This document shows, piece by piece, positions 1-8,416 of a stretch of 33,705 nucleotides of DNA. A program made the translations under genes and the position numbers. The DNA comes from Bauldia sp. Lineage in GTDB: Bacteria > Pseudomonadota > Alphaproteobacteria > Rhizobiales > Kaistiaceae. Numbering within the stretch: position 1 is the stretch's first letter; the number at the start of each line of letters is the position of its first letter. The stretch is from contig JAGRKZ010000111.1 of assembly GCA_020442065.1 (NCBI GenBank), positions 1 through 33,705 of the forward strand, given 5' to 3'. Below the pieces are notes generated by a model that saw nothing but the letters and a program-made list of their open reading frames with translations, made no database searches and was not told where the DNA came from.

Positions 1-224
1 CCGTCGCCGCGGCACTGGCGGCCAAGCCGCCCGAGGCGCTGGCATTGGCGCGGCGGCTGATGCGGTCCGACACCGAGGCTGTCGCCCGGCGCACTGACGA
101 GGAAGCGGCGATCTTTGCCCGGCAGTTGCGCAGTGCCGAGGCGCGCGAAGCCTTCCAGGCGTTCCTGGAGAAGCGCCCGCCGAATTTCGCACGGGCGTGC
201 AACGGCACCAGCACCGCGGGTTGA
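1..224 (+). CDS. Enoyl-CoA hydratase/isomerase family protein, C-terminal fragment
   Basis: The window opens inside this gene. The readable frame starts at base 3 and stops at TGA 222-224, giving about 73 residues. The tail is helical and ends with a stretch reading AREAFQAFLEKRPPNF. That matches the usual C-terminus of crotonase-fold enoyl-CoA hydratases, where a segment like 'S.EAREAF.AFLEKR.P.F' closes the protein. Family members hydrate or isomerise acyl-CoA thioesters, usually in beta-oxidation. The catalytic glutamates and the oxyanion-hole segment lie upstream of the window, so substrate and activity cannot be judged. The short-chain dehydrogenase at 1934 may belong to the same lipid-related neighbourhood, which is inference. 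The family call rests on the C-terminal motif alone. Confidence 0.75.
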   Translation, partial: VAAALAAKPPEALALARRLMRSDTEAVARRTDEEAAIFARQLRSAEAREAFQAFLEKRPPNFARACNGTSTAG

Positions 225-234
225 TGGCGACGTG

Positions 235-1857
235 ATGCAATCGGACAAGCCCGTGAACCTTGCGCAACCGGCTCACCCTCGCCGGTGTGGCCGAACCGTG
301 CGCGGGTCATCGGCTTTGCATGTCCGGCTTGCTCGCATCATCATGATGCTCTTGCTCGCGCTGATCGGCATGCAGGTCGCCCCGACGTCTGGCAACGCCC
401 ATTGGCTGACGAAGATCCTGCGTGAAGCGGGCGAGGCGGGTGGCGGCGTCGCGCGGCATGCTGGCAAGGCGCTCGACGATATGGGCGGCCTGTCGCGGCA
501 CCTGAAATCCCTGCCGCACGAAGCCGACAGCGTCGCCCTTGCTGCGCACGCGACACCGGAAGGGCATTGGCGGTTCTCCAACCGCGACGGTGACGTCTTT
601 ACGGCGGCCAATCCACAGGAGATGTCGCGCGTCATTACCAATCTGGCGCCGGGCCATGCGGCCGAAGGGCGGCTGAAGCTCTTCGTGTCCGAGGAGAGCG
701 TGTTTGCACGGCCAGAGTCTCTGAAAGATCTGCCGGCGGGTGCGGAACTCCATCTCCTGGCTGATGGGCGCAGCTATCGGCTGTCGAAGGACGTTGCCAG
801 CAGCGGCGTTGGTTATCTCGCCGAGGTCAAACCCAACCTGTCGATCCGGCTCGGTGAGCGGGCCTTGTTCGACGAGGCATTATGGCATCTCGGTCGGGCG
901 TTGAAGCGGTCGGAGATCCGTGTCGTGTCACTAGAGCCCGGTGGACCGCAGACGCTCAGCGCGGCACCTCGCCTGGAAACCGGCGGGCAGGCGGCACTGA
1001 TCGACAAGATCGATCCGTGGAAGCTTCCCGCGGCACTGCGCTCGATCCGCGGCCAGACCATTGTTGTGACAGGGCGCGTCGAAGGCGAGTTCCTGCATTT
1101 CCGTGCCGCCGCCGGAGAACGCTCACTACTCGTCGACGACCTGAAACGCGCGGCCAAGGAGGCCGACGTCAATCTCGTCTTGCTTGAGGCGGCCGATCCC
1201 GTGCAACCGGGCGGGCGCAATTGGTTCTGGCAACGTGTCGAAGTTCCGGGGTTGGAAAAGGCGTTGAAGAAGGCTGATTTCGCCGACTTTCTCGATGCGC
1301 TCTCGCAGAACCGGCAGACCATGGTCCTCGAGCCACGCCGCAGCCTCGACGGCCGTGTTGGCTTCAGCGTGCGGCCTTCGGGTGCATCTACCAGCACGGG
1401 AGGCGGTCTCACCGACACGCTGACCCGCTGGACCGAGGAGATCTTCTCGCAGGCGGTCGGCAACATCGTCACCAGCGGCATTGAGGCGGACTTGCGCGAC
1501 AAGGAGCGTCAAAGCGAACTCGATCAGCGTATCGTGCCGGGCATTCCTTCAACCCTCCAGTTCCTTTACATCGCCGGGCTCGTGCTGGGCGTCGTCGGCC
1601 TATCCTACGCGCGGGCGGCATGGGCGTGGCTGTGGCCGGTAGAAGAGCGCTCCGAGTACGCGGGTGCATTCGGCTATCACGCCGCACGCATTGTCCGGCT
1701 CGTGCTGTTCGTGCTCGTGTTCCTGCCGCTGGTTGGTATTCCTGTCGGCCTATGGGCGATCCTGAAGGGTTTTGCGGAACAGGTCTGGTTCTTCGTGACT
1801 TTGCCGTTCCGCATGGTGAGATGGGTGTGGCGGCGCATCGTGCCGGAGCACGGGTGA
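235..1857 (+). CDS. Membrane protein of unknown function with N-terminal signal and C-terminal membrane helices
   Basis: I do not recognise this 540-residue protein. ATG 235 lies 10 bases after the preceding stop and has no clear ribosome site. ATG 343 or 346 (MMLLLALIGMQVAP) is a possible alternative start. A hydrophobic stretch around residues 36-50 ends near APTSGNAH and looks like a signal peptide or anchor behind a long basic leader. The middle 350 or so residues look soluble and contain alternating strand-like segments. From about residue 440 there are two strongly hydrophobic stretches (FLYIAGLVLGVVGLSY and IVRLVLFVLVFLPLVGIPVG), then an amphipathic basic-aromatic tail. The layout suggests a periplasmic domain held by C-terminal membrane helices. 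No catalytic motif is visible. The reading frame is intact and its base use matches its neighbours. Confidence 0.75.
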   Translation: MQSDKPVNLAQPAHPRRCGRTVRGSSALHVRLARIIMMLLLALIGMQVAPTSGNAHWLTKILREAGEAGGGVARHAGKALDDMGGLSRHLKSLPHEADSVALAAHATPEGHWRFSNRDGDVFTAANPQEMSRVITNLAPGHAAEGRLKLFVSEESVFARPESLKDLPAGAELHLLADGRSYRLSKDVASSGVGYLAEVKPNLSIRLGERALFDEALWHLGRALKRSEIRVVSLEPGGPQTLSAAPRLETGGQAALIDKIDPWKLPAALRSIRGQTIVVTGRVEGEFLHFRAAAGERSLLVDDLKRAAKEADVNLVLLEAADPVQPGGRNWFWQRVEVPGLEKALKKADFADFLDALSQNRQTMVLEPRRSLDGRVGFSVRPSGASTSTGGGLTDTLTRWTEEIFSQAVGNIVTSGIEADLRDKERQSELDQRIVPGIPSTLQFLYIAGLVLGVVGLSYARAAWAWLWPVEERSEYAGAFGYHAARIVRLVLFVLVFLPLVGIPVGLWAILKGFAEQVWFFVTLPFRMVRWVWRRIVPEHG

Positions 1858-1933
1858 ATTTCGTTGCACGGACAGGGCGTGCTTCAAGGGAATTGAGTTG
1901 AAACAGGTGAGTAAGGGAGCATCAGGAGACGCC

Positions 1934-2821
1934 ATGGCGAGCCTTTCGGGCAAGACACTCTTCATCACCGGCGCGAGCCGCGGCATCGGCCTGGCGATCG
2001 GGCTCAGGGCGGCGCGCGAAGGTGCCAATGTCGCTATCGCGGCAAAGACCGCTGAAGCCCATCCCAAGCTCGAAGGGACGATCCACACGGCGGCCGAGGC
2101 CATCGAGAAGGCCGGCGGCAAGGCGCTGGCGCTTGCCTGCGACATCCGCGACGAGGCGCAGGTGGCGGCCGCCGCGGAGAAGGCGGCGCAGACGTTCGGC
2201 GGTATCGACATCTGCGTCAACAATGCCTCCGCGATCTCGCTGACGCCGATCGAGAAGACCGATCCGAAGCGCTTCGACCTGATGTTTGGCGTCAACACGC
2301 GCGGCACGTTCGTCACCACGCAGGCGTGCCTGCCTTATCTGGCAAAGGCCGACAATCCGCACGTGCTGATGCTGTCGCCGCCGCTCGACATGAAGCCGCA
2401 ATGGTTCTCCGGGCACGTCGCCTACTCGATCGCCAAATATGGCATGAGCCTCGTGGTGCTGGGGCTTGCCGAGGAGCTGAAGCCGAAGGGCATCGCCGTC
2501 AACGCGCTGTGGCCGCGCTCGACGATCGCGACGGCGGCGATCCAGAACATCCTGGGTGGCGACAAGCTGATGCGCATGAGCCGCTCGCCCGACATCCTGG
2601 CGGATGCGGCGCATCTCGTCTTCACGCAGCCGGCGAAGAGTTTCACCGGGAACTTCCTCATCGATGACACGTTCCTGCACGATGTGGGCGGCATCACCGA
2701 TTTCGAGCGTTACAGGCTCGACCCGTCGCTGCCGCTGGCGCCGGACTTCTTCGTCCCGGCTGATAGCCGGCCGCCGCCTGGGGTGAAGCTCGCGCCGCTG
2801 TCCATGCTCGGCGGGATCTGA
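1934..2821 (+). CDS. SDR family oxidoreductase, HSDL2-like
   Basis: A 295-residue short-chain dehydrogenase/reductase. The start at ATG 1934 is preceded by AGGAGA at a good distance; an upstream in-frame GTG region at 1898 lacks this. The cofactor motif TGASRGIG is at residues 12-19 and the NNA motif at 96-98. The active-site set is Ser148 (in LSPP), Tyr164 and Lys168 (YSIAK). The segment around WFSGHVAYSIAKYGMS and the later NALWPRSTIATAA resemble hydroxysteroid-dehydrogenase-like protein 2 (HSDL2). This protein stops before the SCP2 sterol-carrier domain that animal HSDL2 carries. The physiological substrate is unknown; a fatty-acyl or lipid alcohol is a guess from the family. It may be cotranscribed with the upstream membrane protein gene (76-base gap). 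Confidence 0.88.
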   Translation: MASLSGKTLFITGASRGIGLAIGLRAAREGANVAIAAKTAEAHPKLEGTIHTAAEAIEKAGGKALALACDIRDEAQVAAAAEKAAQTFGGIDICVNNASAISLTPIEKTDPKRFDLMFGVNTRGTFVTTQACLPYLAKADNPHVLMLSPPLDMKPQWFSGHVAYSIAKYGMSLVVLGLAEELKPKGIAVNALWPRSTIATAAIQNILGGDKLMRMSRSPDILADAAHLVFTQPAKSFTGNFLIDDTFLHDVGGITDFERYRLDPSLPLAPDFFVPADSRPPPGVKLAPLSMLGGI

Positions 2822-2868
2822 TGGGTGCAGCGCGGATAAGGTGCATTTTTTTCCGCCACAGCAGGGGG

Positions 2869-2899
2869 TTGTGACATCGGCCACAAGCTCGGCTAACAT
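2869..2899 (+). promoter_or_regulatory. Possible sigma-70-type promoter for the amidohydrolase gene
   Basis: TTGTGAC at 2869-2875 and GCTAACAT at 2892-2899 resemble alphaproteobacterial -35 and -10 elements. They lie about 40 bases before the start at 2936. Spacing is slightly long (18-19 bases between hexamers), so the match is only suggestive. A T-run at 2846-2852 just upstream could belong to termination of the dehydrogenase gene, but no clear stem precedes it. Confidence 0.3.
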
Positions 2900-2935
2900 G
2901 GGCGACAAAACGAAAGAGCCGAGGAAACGTTCCAC

Positions 2936-3886
2936 ATGCCCACCCTGCTGCTGACGCATCCCTGCTTCCTGGACCACGATACCGGCTTTGGGCACCCCGA
3001 ACGCCCAGACCGCATGCGCGCCATCGACAAGGTGCTGGGACACGAGCTGTTTGCCGGTCTGAAGCGGGAGGAGGCGCCGCTGCGGGCGGACGTGGAAGAA
3101 CAGATCCTGCGCGCGCATCCGAAGGACTATCTGGAGATGGTGCGCCGCTCGCGTCCGTCAGGCGATGGTGAGCATGTCCATCTCGATCCCGATACGGTGA
3201 TGTCGCCGGGCTCATGGCAGGCCGCGCTGCGCGCGGTCGGTGCGGGGCTTGAGGCGGTCGATCGCGTGATGGATCCCAATTCAGGCACGCGCAACGCGTT
3301 CTGCCAGGTGCGGCCGTGCGGGCACCATGCCGAGGCACAGCGGGCAATGGGGTTCTGCCTGTTCTCCAATATCGCCATCGCCGGCCTTTACGCGCGCGCC
3401 AAGCACGGCTGCGAGCGGGTGGCGGTCGTCGATTTCGATGTCCACCACGGCAACGGCACGCAGGACATCTTCGAGACCGACAAGGACCTGTTCTTCGGCT
3501 CAACTCACCAGATGCCGCTTTATCCGGGCACAGGTGCATTGTCGGAGACGGGTGTCGGCAACGTCTTCAACGCGCCGTTGCGGTCGGGCGATGGCGGCTC
3601 GGCTTTCCGCGAGGCTATGCAGAGCCGCATCCTGCCGAGCCTCAGGAACTTCAGCCCCGACATCATTTTCATTTCAGCCGGTTTCGACGCCCACCGGGAT
3701 GATCCCCTGGCCAGCCTGGAGCTGATCGAGGACGATTTCATGTGGATCACCGACGAACTGGTCGAGATCGCCGAAAAACAGTGCCAGGGACGCGTGGTGT
3801 CGATGCTGGAAGGCGGCTACAACCTGACGGCACTGGCGCGCTCCGTCGGGGTGCACATCAAGACGCTGATGGCGGCGGCCGGCTGA
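2936..3886 (+). CDS. Histone deacetylase family protein (acetylpolyamine amidohydrolase-like)
   Basis: A 316-residue zinc-dependent deacylase of the arginase/HDAC fold, close to the usual single-domain length. ATG 2936 follows GAGGAAACG. Active-site features are all present. The paired histidines are His130-His131 (RPCGHHAEAQ). The zinc ligands are Asp168, His170 (DFDVHHGNGT) and Asp251 (GFDAHRDDP). The catalytic tyrosine is Tyr295 (LEGGYN). Bacterial members act on acetylated polyamines, short acyl amides or acetyl-lysine; which one applies here is not decidable from sequence. It is followed 50 bases later by xseB, an arrangement I recall as common in alphaproteobacteria, so the two are probably cotranscribed. 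Confidence 0.93.
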   Translation: MPTLLLTHPCFLDHDTGFGHPERPDRMRAIDKVLGHELFAGLKREEAPLRADVEEQILRAHPKDYLEMVRRSRPSGDGEHVHLDPDTVMSPGSWQAALRAVGAGLEAVDRVMDPNSGTRNAFCQVRPCGHHAEAQRAMGFCLFSNIAIAGLYARAKHGCERVAVVDFDVHHGNGTQDIFETDKDLFFGSTHQMPLYPGTGALSETGVGNVFNAPLRSGDGGSAFREAMQSRILPSLRNFSPDIIFISAGFDAHRDDPLASLELIEDDFMWITDELVEIAEKQCQGRVVSMLEGGYNLTALARSVGVHIKTLMAAAG

Positions 3887-3936
3887 ACGGGCACGCCGCC
3901 TGCCACAATCGTCGAACGAGAAGCGAGGGCTAACCT

Positions 3937-4233
3937 ATGAGCAGCGCACACAAGGCGCATGCGCCGGATCGGAAGGCGGGCGCCCCCGATGTGGGTGACA
4001 TCAAGGAGATGACCTTCGAGCGGGCGCTGAAGGAGCTCGAGGTGATTGTCGGCCGGCTGGAGCGTGGTGACGTGGAGCTCGAGGAATCGATCGCCATCTA
4101 CGAGCGCGGCGAGGCGCTGAAGCTGCATTGCGACCACCTGCTCAAACAGGCCGAGGCCAAGGTGGAGAAACTTGCTCTCGACGCCTCTGGCAATCCCCGT
4201 GGCACCGAAGCGCTGGACCCGCAGGCGCGGTGA
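3937..4233 (+). CDS. xseB: Exodeoxyribonuclease VII small subunit
   Basis: A 98-residue protein with the XseB signature: [20 protein letters not shown], then [16 protein letters not shown] and a C-terminal helix with [12 protein letters not shown]. XseB wraps around the large subunit XseA, and together they degrade single-stranded DNA to oligonucleotides in mismatch repair and recombination. The first 22 or so residues are a charged, poorly conserved extension. XseA is not in this window. ATG 3937 is the only sensible start. The next gene downstream in E. coli and many alphaproteobacteria is ispA followed by dxs; here ispA is absent and a 455-base gap precedes dxs. Confidence 0.95.
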   Translation: MSSAHKAHAPDRKAGAPDVGDIKEMTFERALKELEVIVGRLERGDVELEESIAIYERGEALKLHCDHLLKQAEAKVEKLALDASGNPRGTEALDPQAR

Positions 4234-4533
4234 ACGCCTAGTTCCACGTTATGGGCCGTTGCCGCCACTGGGGCCCGGGCGCACCATGTCTTGGGCCTGC
4301 AACCTTGGCTTTGAGCACAATTGGCTGGTTCGCGCCGGGGGCAGGCGAGAAAATCATGACACAAACAGTAGGATAAGGCGCGGGAACCGGTGCCTGCGAC
4401 GCAGTTGCGCTCTGGATTTGCGCTGCAAAGCTCGACTGCCGTATATCTGGTCACTGTTGGCGTGGCAGGCTAGAGCAGGTTCAATCTCGGAGGACTGACT
4501 GCGGTCCGCCGTAGCCTGCTCCTGAAGCCTTAT

Positions 4534-4546
4534 TTGAGAGTCTCAA
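4534..4546. repeat. 13-base palindrome TTGAGA-G-TCTCAA
   Basis: Two exact 6-base arms surround one central base. The site lies 9 bases before a second, larger palindrome and about 140 bases before the dxs start. It could be a protein-binding site; nothing identifies the protein. Confidence 0.5.
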
Positions 4547-4555
4547 TCGCGGCTC

Positions 4556-4577
4556 GATGGAAACGCGCGTTTCCATC
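4556..4577. repeat. 22-base perfect palindrome upstream of dxs
   Basis: The left arm GATGGAAACGC (4556-4566) is the exact reverse complement of the right arm at 4567-4577, with no spacer. A perfect dyad of this length is typical of an operator for a dimeric regulator. A hairpin is also possible but would have no proper loop, and no T-run follows, so a terminator is unlikely. It lies 111 bases before the dxs GTG start. Confidence 0.6.
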
Positions 4578-4688
4578 TCAGACGATCAGGCTCTAGGTGC
4601 AGGTGCCTGCCAAACGAAAGACATTAGGTGTGCCGTATGGCCCGATCGGAGGCTGCGGCATGCAGGCAGAAGCGAAGGGTGCAAGTTC

Positions 4689-6599
4689 GTGAGTAAGACG
4701 CCGCTCCTCGATACCGTGAGCTTACCCGCTGATCTGCGCCGCCTGCCCGAGAGCGATCTCCGGCAGCTCGCAGACGAACTCAGGGTGGAGATGATCGATG
4801 CCGTGTCGGTCACCGGCGGCCATCTGGGCGCTGGGCTCGGTGTGGTGGAGCTGACGGTCGCGCTGCATTGGGTGTTCGATACGCCGACCGACCGGCTCAT
4901 CTGGGATGTCGGGCATCAGGCCTACCCGCACAAGATCCTCACCGGACGTCGCGACCGTATCCGCACGCTGCGCCAGCCCGATGGTCTGTCGGGTTTCACC
5001 CGGCGCGCGGAAAGTGAATACGATCCGTTCGGCGCGGGTCATTCCTCGACCTCGATCTCGGCCGGTCTCGGCATGGCGGTGGCGCGTGATCTGAAGGGCG
5101 AGAGCAACAACGTCATCGCGGTGATCGGCGACGGTGCGATGTCGGCCGGCATGGCCTACGAGGCGATGAACAACGCCGGCCACCTCGGGTCGCGGCTGAT
5201 CGTCATCCTCAACGACAATGACATGTCGATCGCGCCGCCGGTCGGGGCGATGTCGGCCCATCTGGCGCGGCTGGTCTCGGGCCGCGCCTACCGGCGATTC
5301 CGGAACCTCGCCAAGCGCGCCCTCGATCGCCTGCCACGTTTCTTCCGCGACAAGGCGAAGCTCACCGAGGAGTTCGCCCGCGGCTTCTGGACCGGCGGGA
5401 CCCTGTTCGAGGAGCTCGGCTTCTACTATGTCGGGCCGATCGACGGGCACAATCTCGACCACTTGCTGCCGGTGCTTCGCAATGTCAGCGCGATGAAGAC
5501 GGGGCCGGTGCTCGTCCATGTGGTGACGCAGAAGGGCAAGGGCTACGCCCCGGCCGAAGCCTCGAGCGACAAGTATCACGGTGTCTCGAAGTTCGACGTG
5601 GTCACCGGCGCGCAGGCCAAGAGCAGCGCCAACGTGCCGTCCTTCACCCGCATCTTCGCCGACAGCCTGATTGAGGAAGCGGAGAGGGACGACAAGATCG
5701 TCGCCGTGACTGCGGCGATGCCCGCCGGCACCGGGCTCGATCTTTTCGCCGCGCGCTTCCCGGACCGCTGCTTCGACGTCGGCATCGCCGAGCAGCATGC
5801 GGTCACCTTCGCCGCTGGCCTCGCCACCGAAGGCTACAAGCCGTTCGCCACCATCTACTCGACCTTCCTCCAGCGCGCCTATGACCAGGTCGTCCACGAC
5901 GTGGCGATCCAGAGCCTGCCCGTCCGCTTCGCCATCGACCGCGCCGGCTTCGTCGGCGCCGACGGGGCGACCCATGCCGGCGCGTTCGACACCGCCTATC
6001 TCGCCTGCCTGCCCGGTTTCGTGGTGATGGCGGCAGCGGACGAGGCCGAGCTTCGCCACATGGTGGCGACGGCGGTCGCGATCGACGATCGACCGTCCTC
6101 GGTCCGCTATCCGCGCGGCGAGGGCGTCGGCGTCGACCTGCCCGAGCGTGGTGTGCCGCTCGAGATTGGCTGGGGGCGCGTGGTCAAGGAGGGCACCAAG
6201 GTTGCCCTGCTGTCCTTCGGTGGCCGGCTCCAGGAGTGCCTTGCAGCGGCGCGGGAGCTGGATGCGGCGGGCCTGTCGACCACGGTCGCCGACGCGCGCT
6301 TCGCCAAGCCCCTCGATACCGCGCTGGTCGATCGTCTCGCCCGCGAACACGAGGTGCTGATCACGATCGAGGAGGGAGCGGTCGGCGGCTTTGGCAGCCA
6401 GGTGCTGAACCATCTCGCCGTGTCGGGTGCGCTGGATCGAGGATTGAAGATCCGGCCACTGGCGATGCCCGACGCCTTCTACGACCACGACAAGCCCGAA
6501 AAGCAGTACGCCGCGGCGGGGCTCGACGCCGCCGGCATTGTCACGACGGTCTTCGCCGCCCTTGGTCGGGCCACGGGACCGGCCTCGCTCAGGGCCTGA
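4689..6599 (+). CDS. dxs: 1-deoxy-D-xylulose-5-phosphate synthase
   Basis: A 636-residue thiamin-diphosphate enzyme that condenses pyruvate and glyceraldehyde 3-phosphate, the first step of the MEP isoprenoid pathway; the product also feeds thiamin and pyridoxal synthesis. GTG 4689 gives the family's normal length and N-terminus ([17 protein letters not shown]). An upstream in-frame ATG at 4559 would start inside the palindrome and add unrelated residues. Visible motifs are [13 protein letters not shown] with His45, the ThDP/Mg segment [18 protein letters not shown], and in the pyrimidine domain [15 protein letters not shown], followed by the transketolase C-terminal domain with [12 protein letters not shown]. 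The usual upstream partner ispA is missing. The MFS gene starts 25 bases downstream, so readthrough is likely. Confidence 0.97.
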   Translation: MSKTPLLDTVSLPADLRRLPESDLRQLADELRVEMIDAVSVTGGHLGAGLGVVELTVALHWVFDTPTDRLIWDVGHQAYPHKILTGRRDRIRTLRQPDGLSGFTRRAESEYDPFGAGHSSTSISAGLGMAVARDLKGESNNVIAVIGDGAMSAGMAYEAMNNAGHLGSRLIVILNDNDMSIAPPVGAMSAHLARLVSGRAYRRFRNLAKRALDRLPRFFRDKAKLTEEFARGFWTGGTLFEELGFYYVGPIDGHNLDHLLPVLRNVSAMKTGPVLVHVVTQKGKGYAPAEASSDKYHGVSKFDVVTGAQAKSSANVPSFTRIFADSLIEEAERDDKIVAVTAAMPAGTGLDLFAARFPDRCFDVGIAEQHAVTFAAGLATEGYKPFATIYSTFLQRAYDQVVHDVAIQSLPVRFAIDRAGFVGADGATHAGAFDTAYLACLPGFVVMAAADEAELRHMVATAVAIDDRPSSVRYPRGEGVGVDLPERGVPLEIGWGRVVKEGTKVALLSFGGRLQECLAAARELDAAGLSTTVADARFAKPLDTALVDRLAREHEVLITIEEGAVGGFGSQVLNHLAVSGALDRGLKIRPLAMPDAFYDHDKPEKQYAAAGLDAAGIVTTVFAALGRATGPASLRA

Positions 6600-6624
6600 G
6601 CGCGCAGCGGGCGGCCGCGTCGCG

Positions 6625-7935
6625 ATGCTCGCCACCATCGGATCCGTCGCCTCCCTCCTGGTCGGGCTCGCTTTCCTGATCGCGGGGCACGGCCTCCAGC
6701 TCACGCTGATCCCGCTCCGCGCGACGGCGGAAGGCTGGACGCCGTTCGAGATCGGCGTGATCGGTTCGGCCTACTACGTCGGCTTCGTCGCCGGATGCCT
6801 GGTGGCGCCCCACGTCATCCTGCGCGCCGGCCACATCCGCGCCTTCGCGGCCCTCGTGTCCCTTTGCTCGGCGGTGACGCTGCTCCAGGCGATCTTCGTT
6901 GCAGTGGCGCCCTGGATTCTGTTCCGGATGCTGGTCGGTGCGACGCTCGCTGGTCTCTACATGATCAACGAGAGCTGGCTCAACGACCGCGCCGCCAACG
7001 AGAATCGCGGCACGATCATGGGCGTCTATATCGCCGTCAATTTCGCCGCGATCACGGTTGGCCAGTTGATGGTGGGCCTCGGCTCGCCGACGTCCTTCAC
7101 GCTCTTCGCTGTGGCCTCGGTGGCGATCTCGCTGGCGGCAATCCCGGTGGCGCTGACCACCTCGGCGCAGCCGGCGCCGCTTGCCGTCGCCCGGCTCCGG
7201 CCGAAAGAGCTCTACGCCGCATCGCCGGTGGGGCTGGTTGGCGTGACGGTGGTCGGCATTGCCAACGGTGCGTTCTGGGCCCTGGCGGCGGTCTACGCGG
7301 TCGGCGAGGGGCTCGACGATCACCAGGTGGCGATCTTCACCGGCCTTGCCACGGTCTCGGGCGCGGTGGCCCAGTGGCCGATCGGCCGCATCTCGGATCG
7401 CATCGACCGGCGGATCGTCCTTGCCACGCTCCTGGCACTTGCCGCCTGCGTCGGCCTGGCGCTGGCCTTCCTCCCCATCGCCGGCGGCCTCTGGATTCCG
7501 CTTGCGGTGGCCTTCGGCCTGGTGACCTTCCCGACCTATTCGGTCGCCGCGGCCCACGCCTACGATTTCGCGCCAGCGGGCGGGCATGTAGCGACCGCGG
7601 CGGGACTTCTGCTCGCCAACGGTTTCGGCGCGATCATCGGCCCCATTCTCGCCGCGGCGCTGATGGAGGCGACCACCACCGCCATGCTGTTCGTGTTCAC
7701 GGCCTTCGCGCAATGCGGCCTGGCACTGTTCGCGATCGCGCGCATGCGGACGCGCGCGACGCTGCCGGCGACGGAGAAGGTCGACTTCGACCTGGCGGCG
7801 ACCGCCCCGATGGGGACGGTGATCCCGCCCGAGCCGCTCGATCCCGCCCACGACCTGGTGCTGATGCCGGGCGGCGCGACGCCCGAGGCGATGCCGCCCG
7901 AGGAACCGCCCGGGCCGCCCGCCGCGTCTCCGTGA
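6625..7935 (+). CDS. MFS transporter (YcaD/UMF2-like)
   Basis: A 436-residue inner-membrane transporter with about 12 hydrophobic segments. ATG 6625 (MLATIGSVASLLVGLAFLIAGHGLQ) gives a first membrane helix; upstream in-frame codons overlap dxs and encode an unlikely Arg/Pro-rich leader. The MFS-like loop between helices 2 and 3 is weak. The second half has GRISDRIDRR, a typical loop 8-9 motif. The text FLIAGHGLQLTLIPLRATAEGW and the MINESWLNDRAANENRG segment resemble the YcaD group. After the last helix there is a Pro/Glu-rich cytosolic tail of about 55 residues. The substrate is unknown. It separates dxs from tlyA, genes that are often adjacent in relatives. Confidence 0.88.
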   Translation: MLATIGSVASLLVGLAFLIAGHGLQLTLIPLRATAEGWTPFEIGVIGSAYYVGFVAGCLVAPHVILRAGHIRAFAALVSLCSAVTLLQAIFVAVAPWILFRMLVGATLAGLYMINESWLNDRAANENRGTIMGVYIAVNFAAITVGQLMVGLGSPTSFTLFAVASVAISLAAIPVALTTSAQPAPLAVARLRPKELYAASPVGLVGVTVVGIANGAFWALAAVYAVGEGLDDHQVAIFTGLATVSGAVAQWPIGRISDRIDRRIVLATLLALAACVGLALAFLPIAGGLWIPLAVAFGLVTFPTYSVAAAHAYDFAPAGGHVATAAGLLLANGFGAIIGPILAAALMEATTTAMLFVFTAFAQCGLALFAIARMRTRATLPATEKVDFDLAATAPMGTVIPPEPLDPAHDLVLMPGGATPEAMPPEEPPGPPAASP

Positions 7936-7959
7936 CGCGGCGTTTCGCTCCGGGCGGCT

Positions 7960-7974
7960 GCTAGATTGGCGGTC
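7960..7974 (+). promoter_or_regulatory. Possible -10 element for a leaderless transcript
   Basis: GCTAGATT at 7960-7967 agrees closely with the Caulobacter-type -10 consensus GCTANAWC. The ATG at 7975 follows 7 bases later and has no ribosome site, so the mRNA may begin at or next to the start codon. The same 11 bases (GCTAGATTGGC) precede the FAD oxidase start at 19249. No strong -35 element is seen here. Confidence 0.35.
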
Positions 7975-8349
7975 ATGATGAACCGGTCGCTGTTCGCCGC
8001 CCTCCGAGGCGAGGACGGACGCTCGCTGGCGCGAGCGCTGATCGCGCTCGTCCTGCTCAGCGTCTTTGCGGCCGGCCTCAACGGTGGGGCTGCCGCTGAC
8101 CCGGGCGGCATGGCGATCTGCTCTGCTGCGGCGGCCAGCAAGGACGGCGGCGCGCCGCCACGCAGCCATACCGCGGACTGCTGCCTTGTCGGCGCGACAC
8201 CGCTCGCGATGGCGATCGCTGCCCGGCCGCCGGTCCTGGCGGAACCGGTCGGTATCGTCGGCGAGGCGATGGAGGCCGAACCGACGCGCAGCGCACGGCA
8301 CGGCAACACCATCCGTGCGAGTGCTCGCGGCCCGCCTCTCGCCGCCTGA
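7975..8349 (+). CDS. Small secreted Cys-containing protein, DUF2946-like, copper gene cluster
   Basis: A 124-residue protein. Residues about 17-38 (RALIALVLLSVFAAGLNGGAAA) form a signal peptide or membrane segment. After it come AICSAAAAS and, further on, DCCLVGA, giving three cysteines near a histidine. This resembles the small DUF2946-type proteins often found beside copper-handling genes, but the match is from memory and partial. The C-terminal third is low-complexity and Arg/Ala-rich. ATG 7975 and 7978 are both possible starts. The PCu(A)C chaperone and SCO genes follow, so a role in periplasmic copper handling is inferred from context. The reading frame is long for its size in this GC-rich DNA, but the signal segment and position support it as real. 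Confidence 0.6.
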   Translation: MMNRSLFAALRGEDGRSLARALIALVLLSVFAAGLNGGAAADPGGMAICSAAAASKDGGAPPRSHTADCCLVGATPLAMAIAARPPVLAEPVGIVGEAMEAEPTRSARHGNTIRASARGPPLAA

Positions 8350-8416
8350 ACGACCACCTTCAGGCCCGCCGCGGACGACCTCCGTCGGCCATCATGCTCA
8401 ATCGAGAGGTATTATC

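Larger units (their letters stand above)
4234..4688 (+). other. Gene-free stretch between xseB and dxs
   Basis: No convincing gene is present in 455 bases. Open frames here lack ribosome sites and recognisable protein motifs, and I saw no ispA/polyprenyl synthetase remnant such as a DDxxD box. Base composition is lower than the surroundings: hand counts of three 60-base rows (4321, 4501 and 4561) give about 55-60% G+C, against about 70% for typical genes here. It holds two palindromes (4534-4546 and 4556-4577) and a GCTAGAGC sequence at 4469-4476 that resembles an alphaproteobacterial -10 element. It is likely the promoter and leader of dxs, perhaps at an old rearrangement joint. Confidence 0.6.

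Noticed and set aside
4172-4498. Open frame across the xseB-dxs spacer as a possible small gene or ispA relic
   Set aside because: It begins inside xseB, has no ribosome site, and shows no DDxxD or other prenyl-synthase motif.
4722-6704. Long minus-strand open frame (660 codons) opposite dxs
   Set aside because: It is an antisense shadow of dxs in GC-rich DNA; the translation is Arg/Asp/His-rich with no family motif and dxs is certain.
6589-8301. Minus-strand open frame of 570 codons opposite the MFS and small Cys protein genes
   Set aside because: Composition is extreme in Arg/Asp/Glu/His, no ribosome site or domain is seen, and the plus-strand MFS protein is clear.
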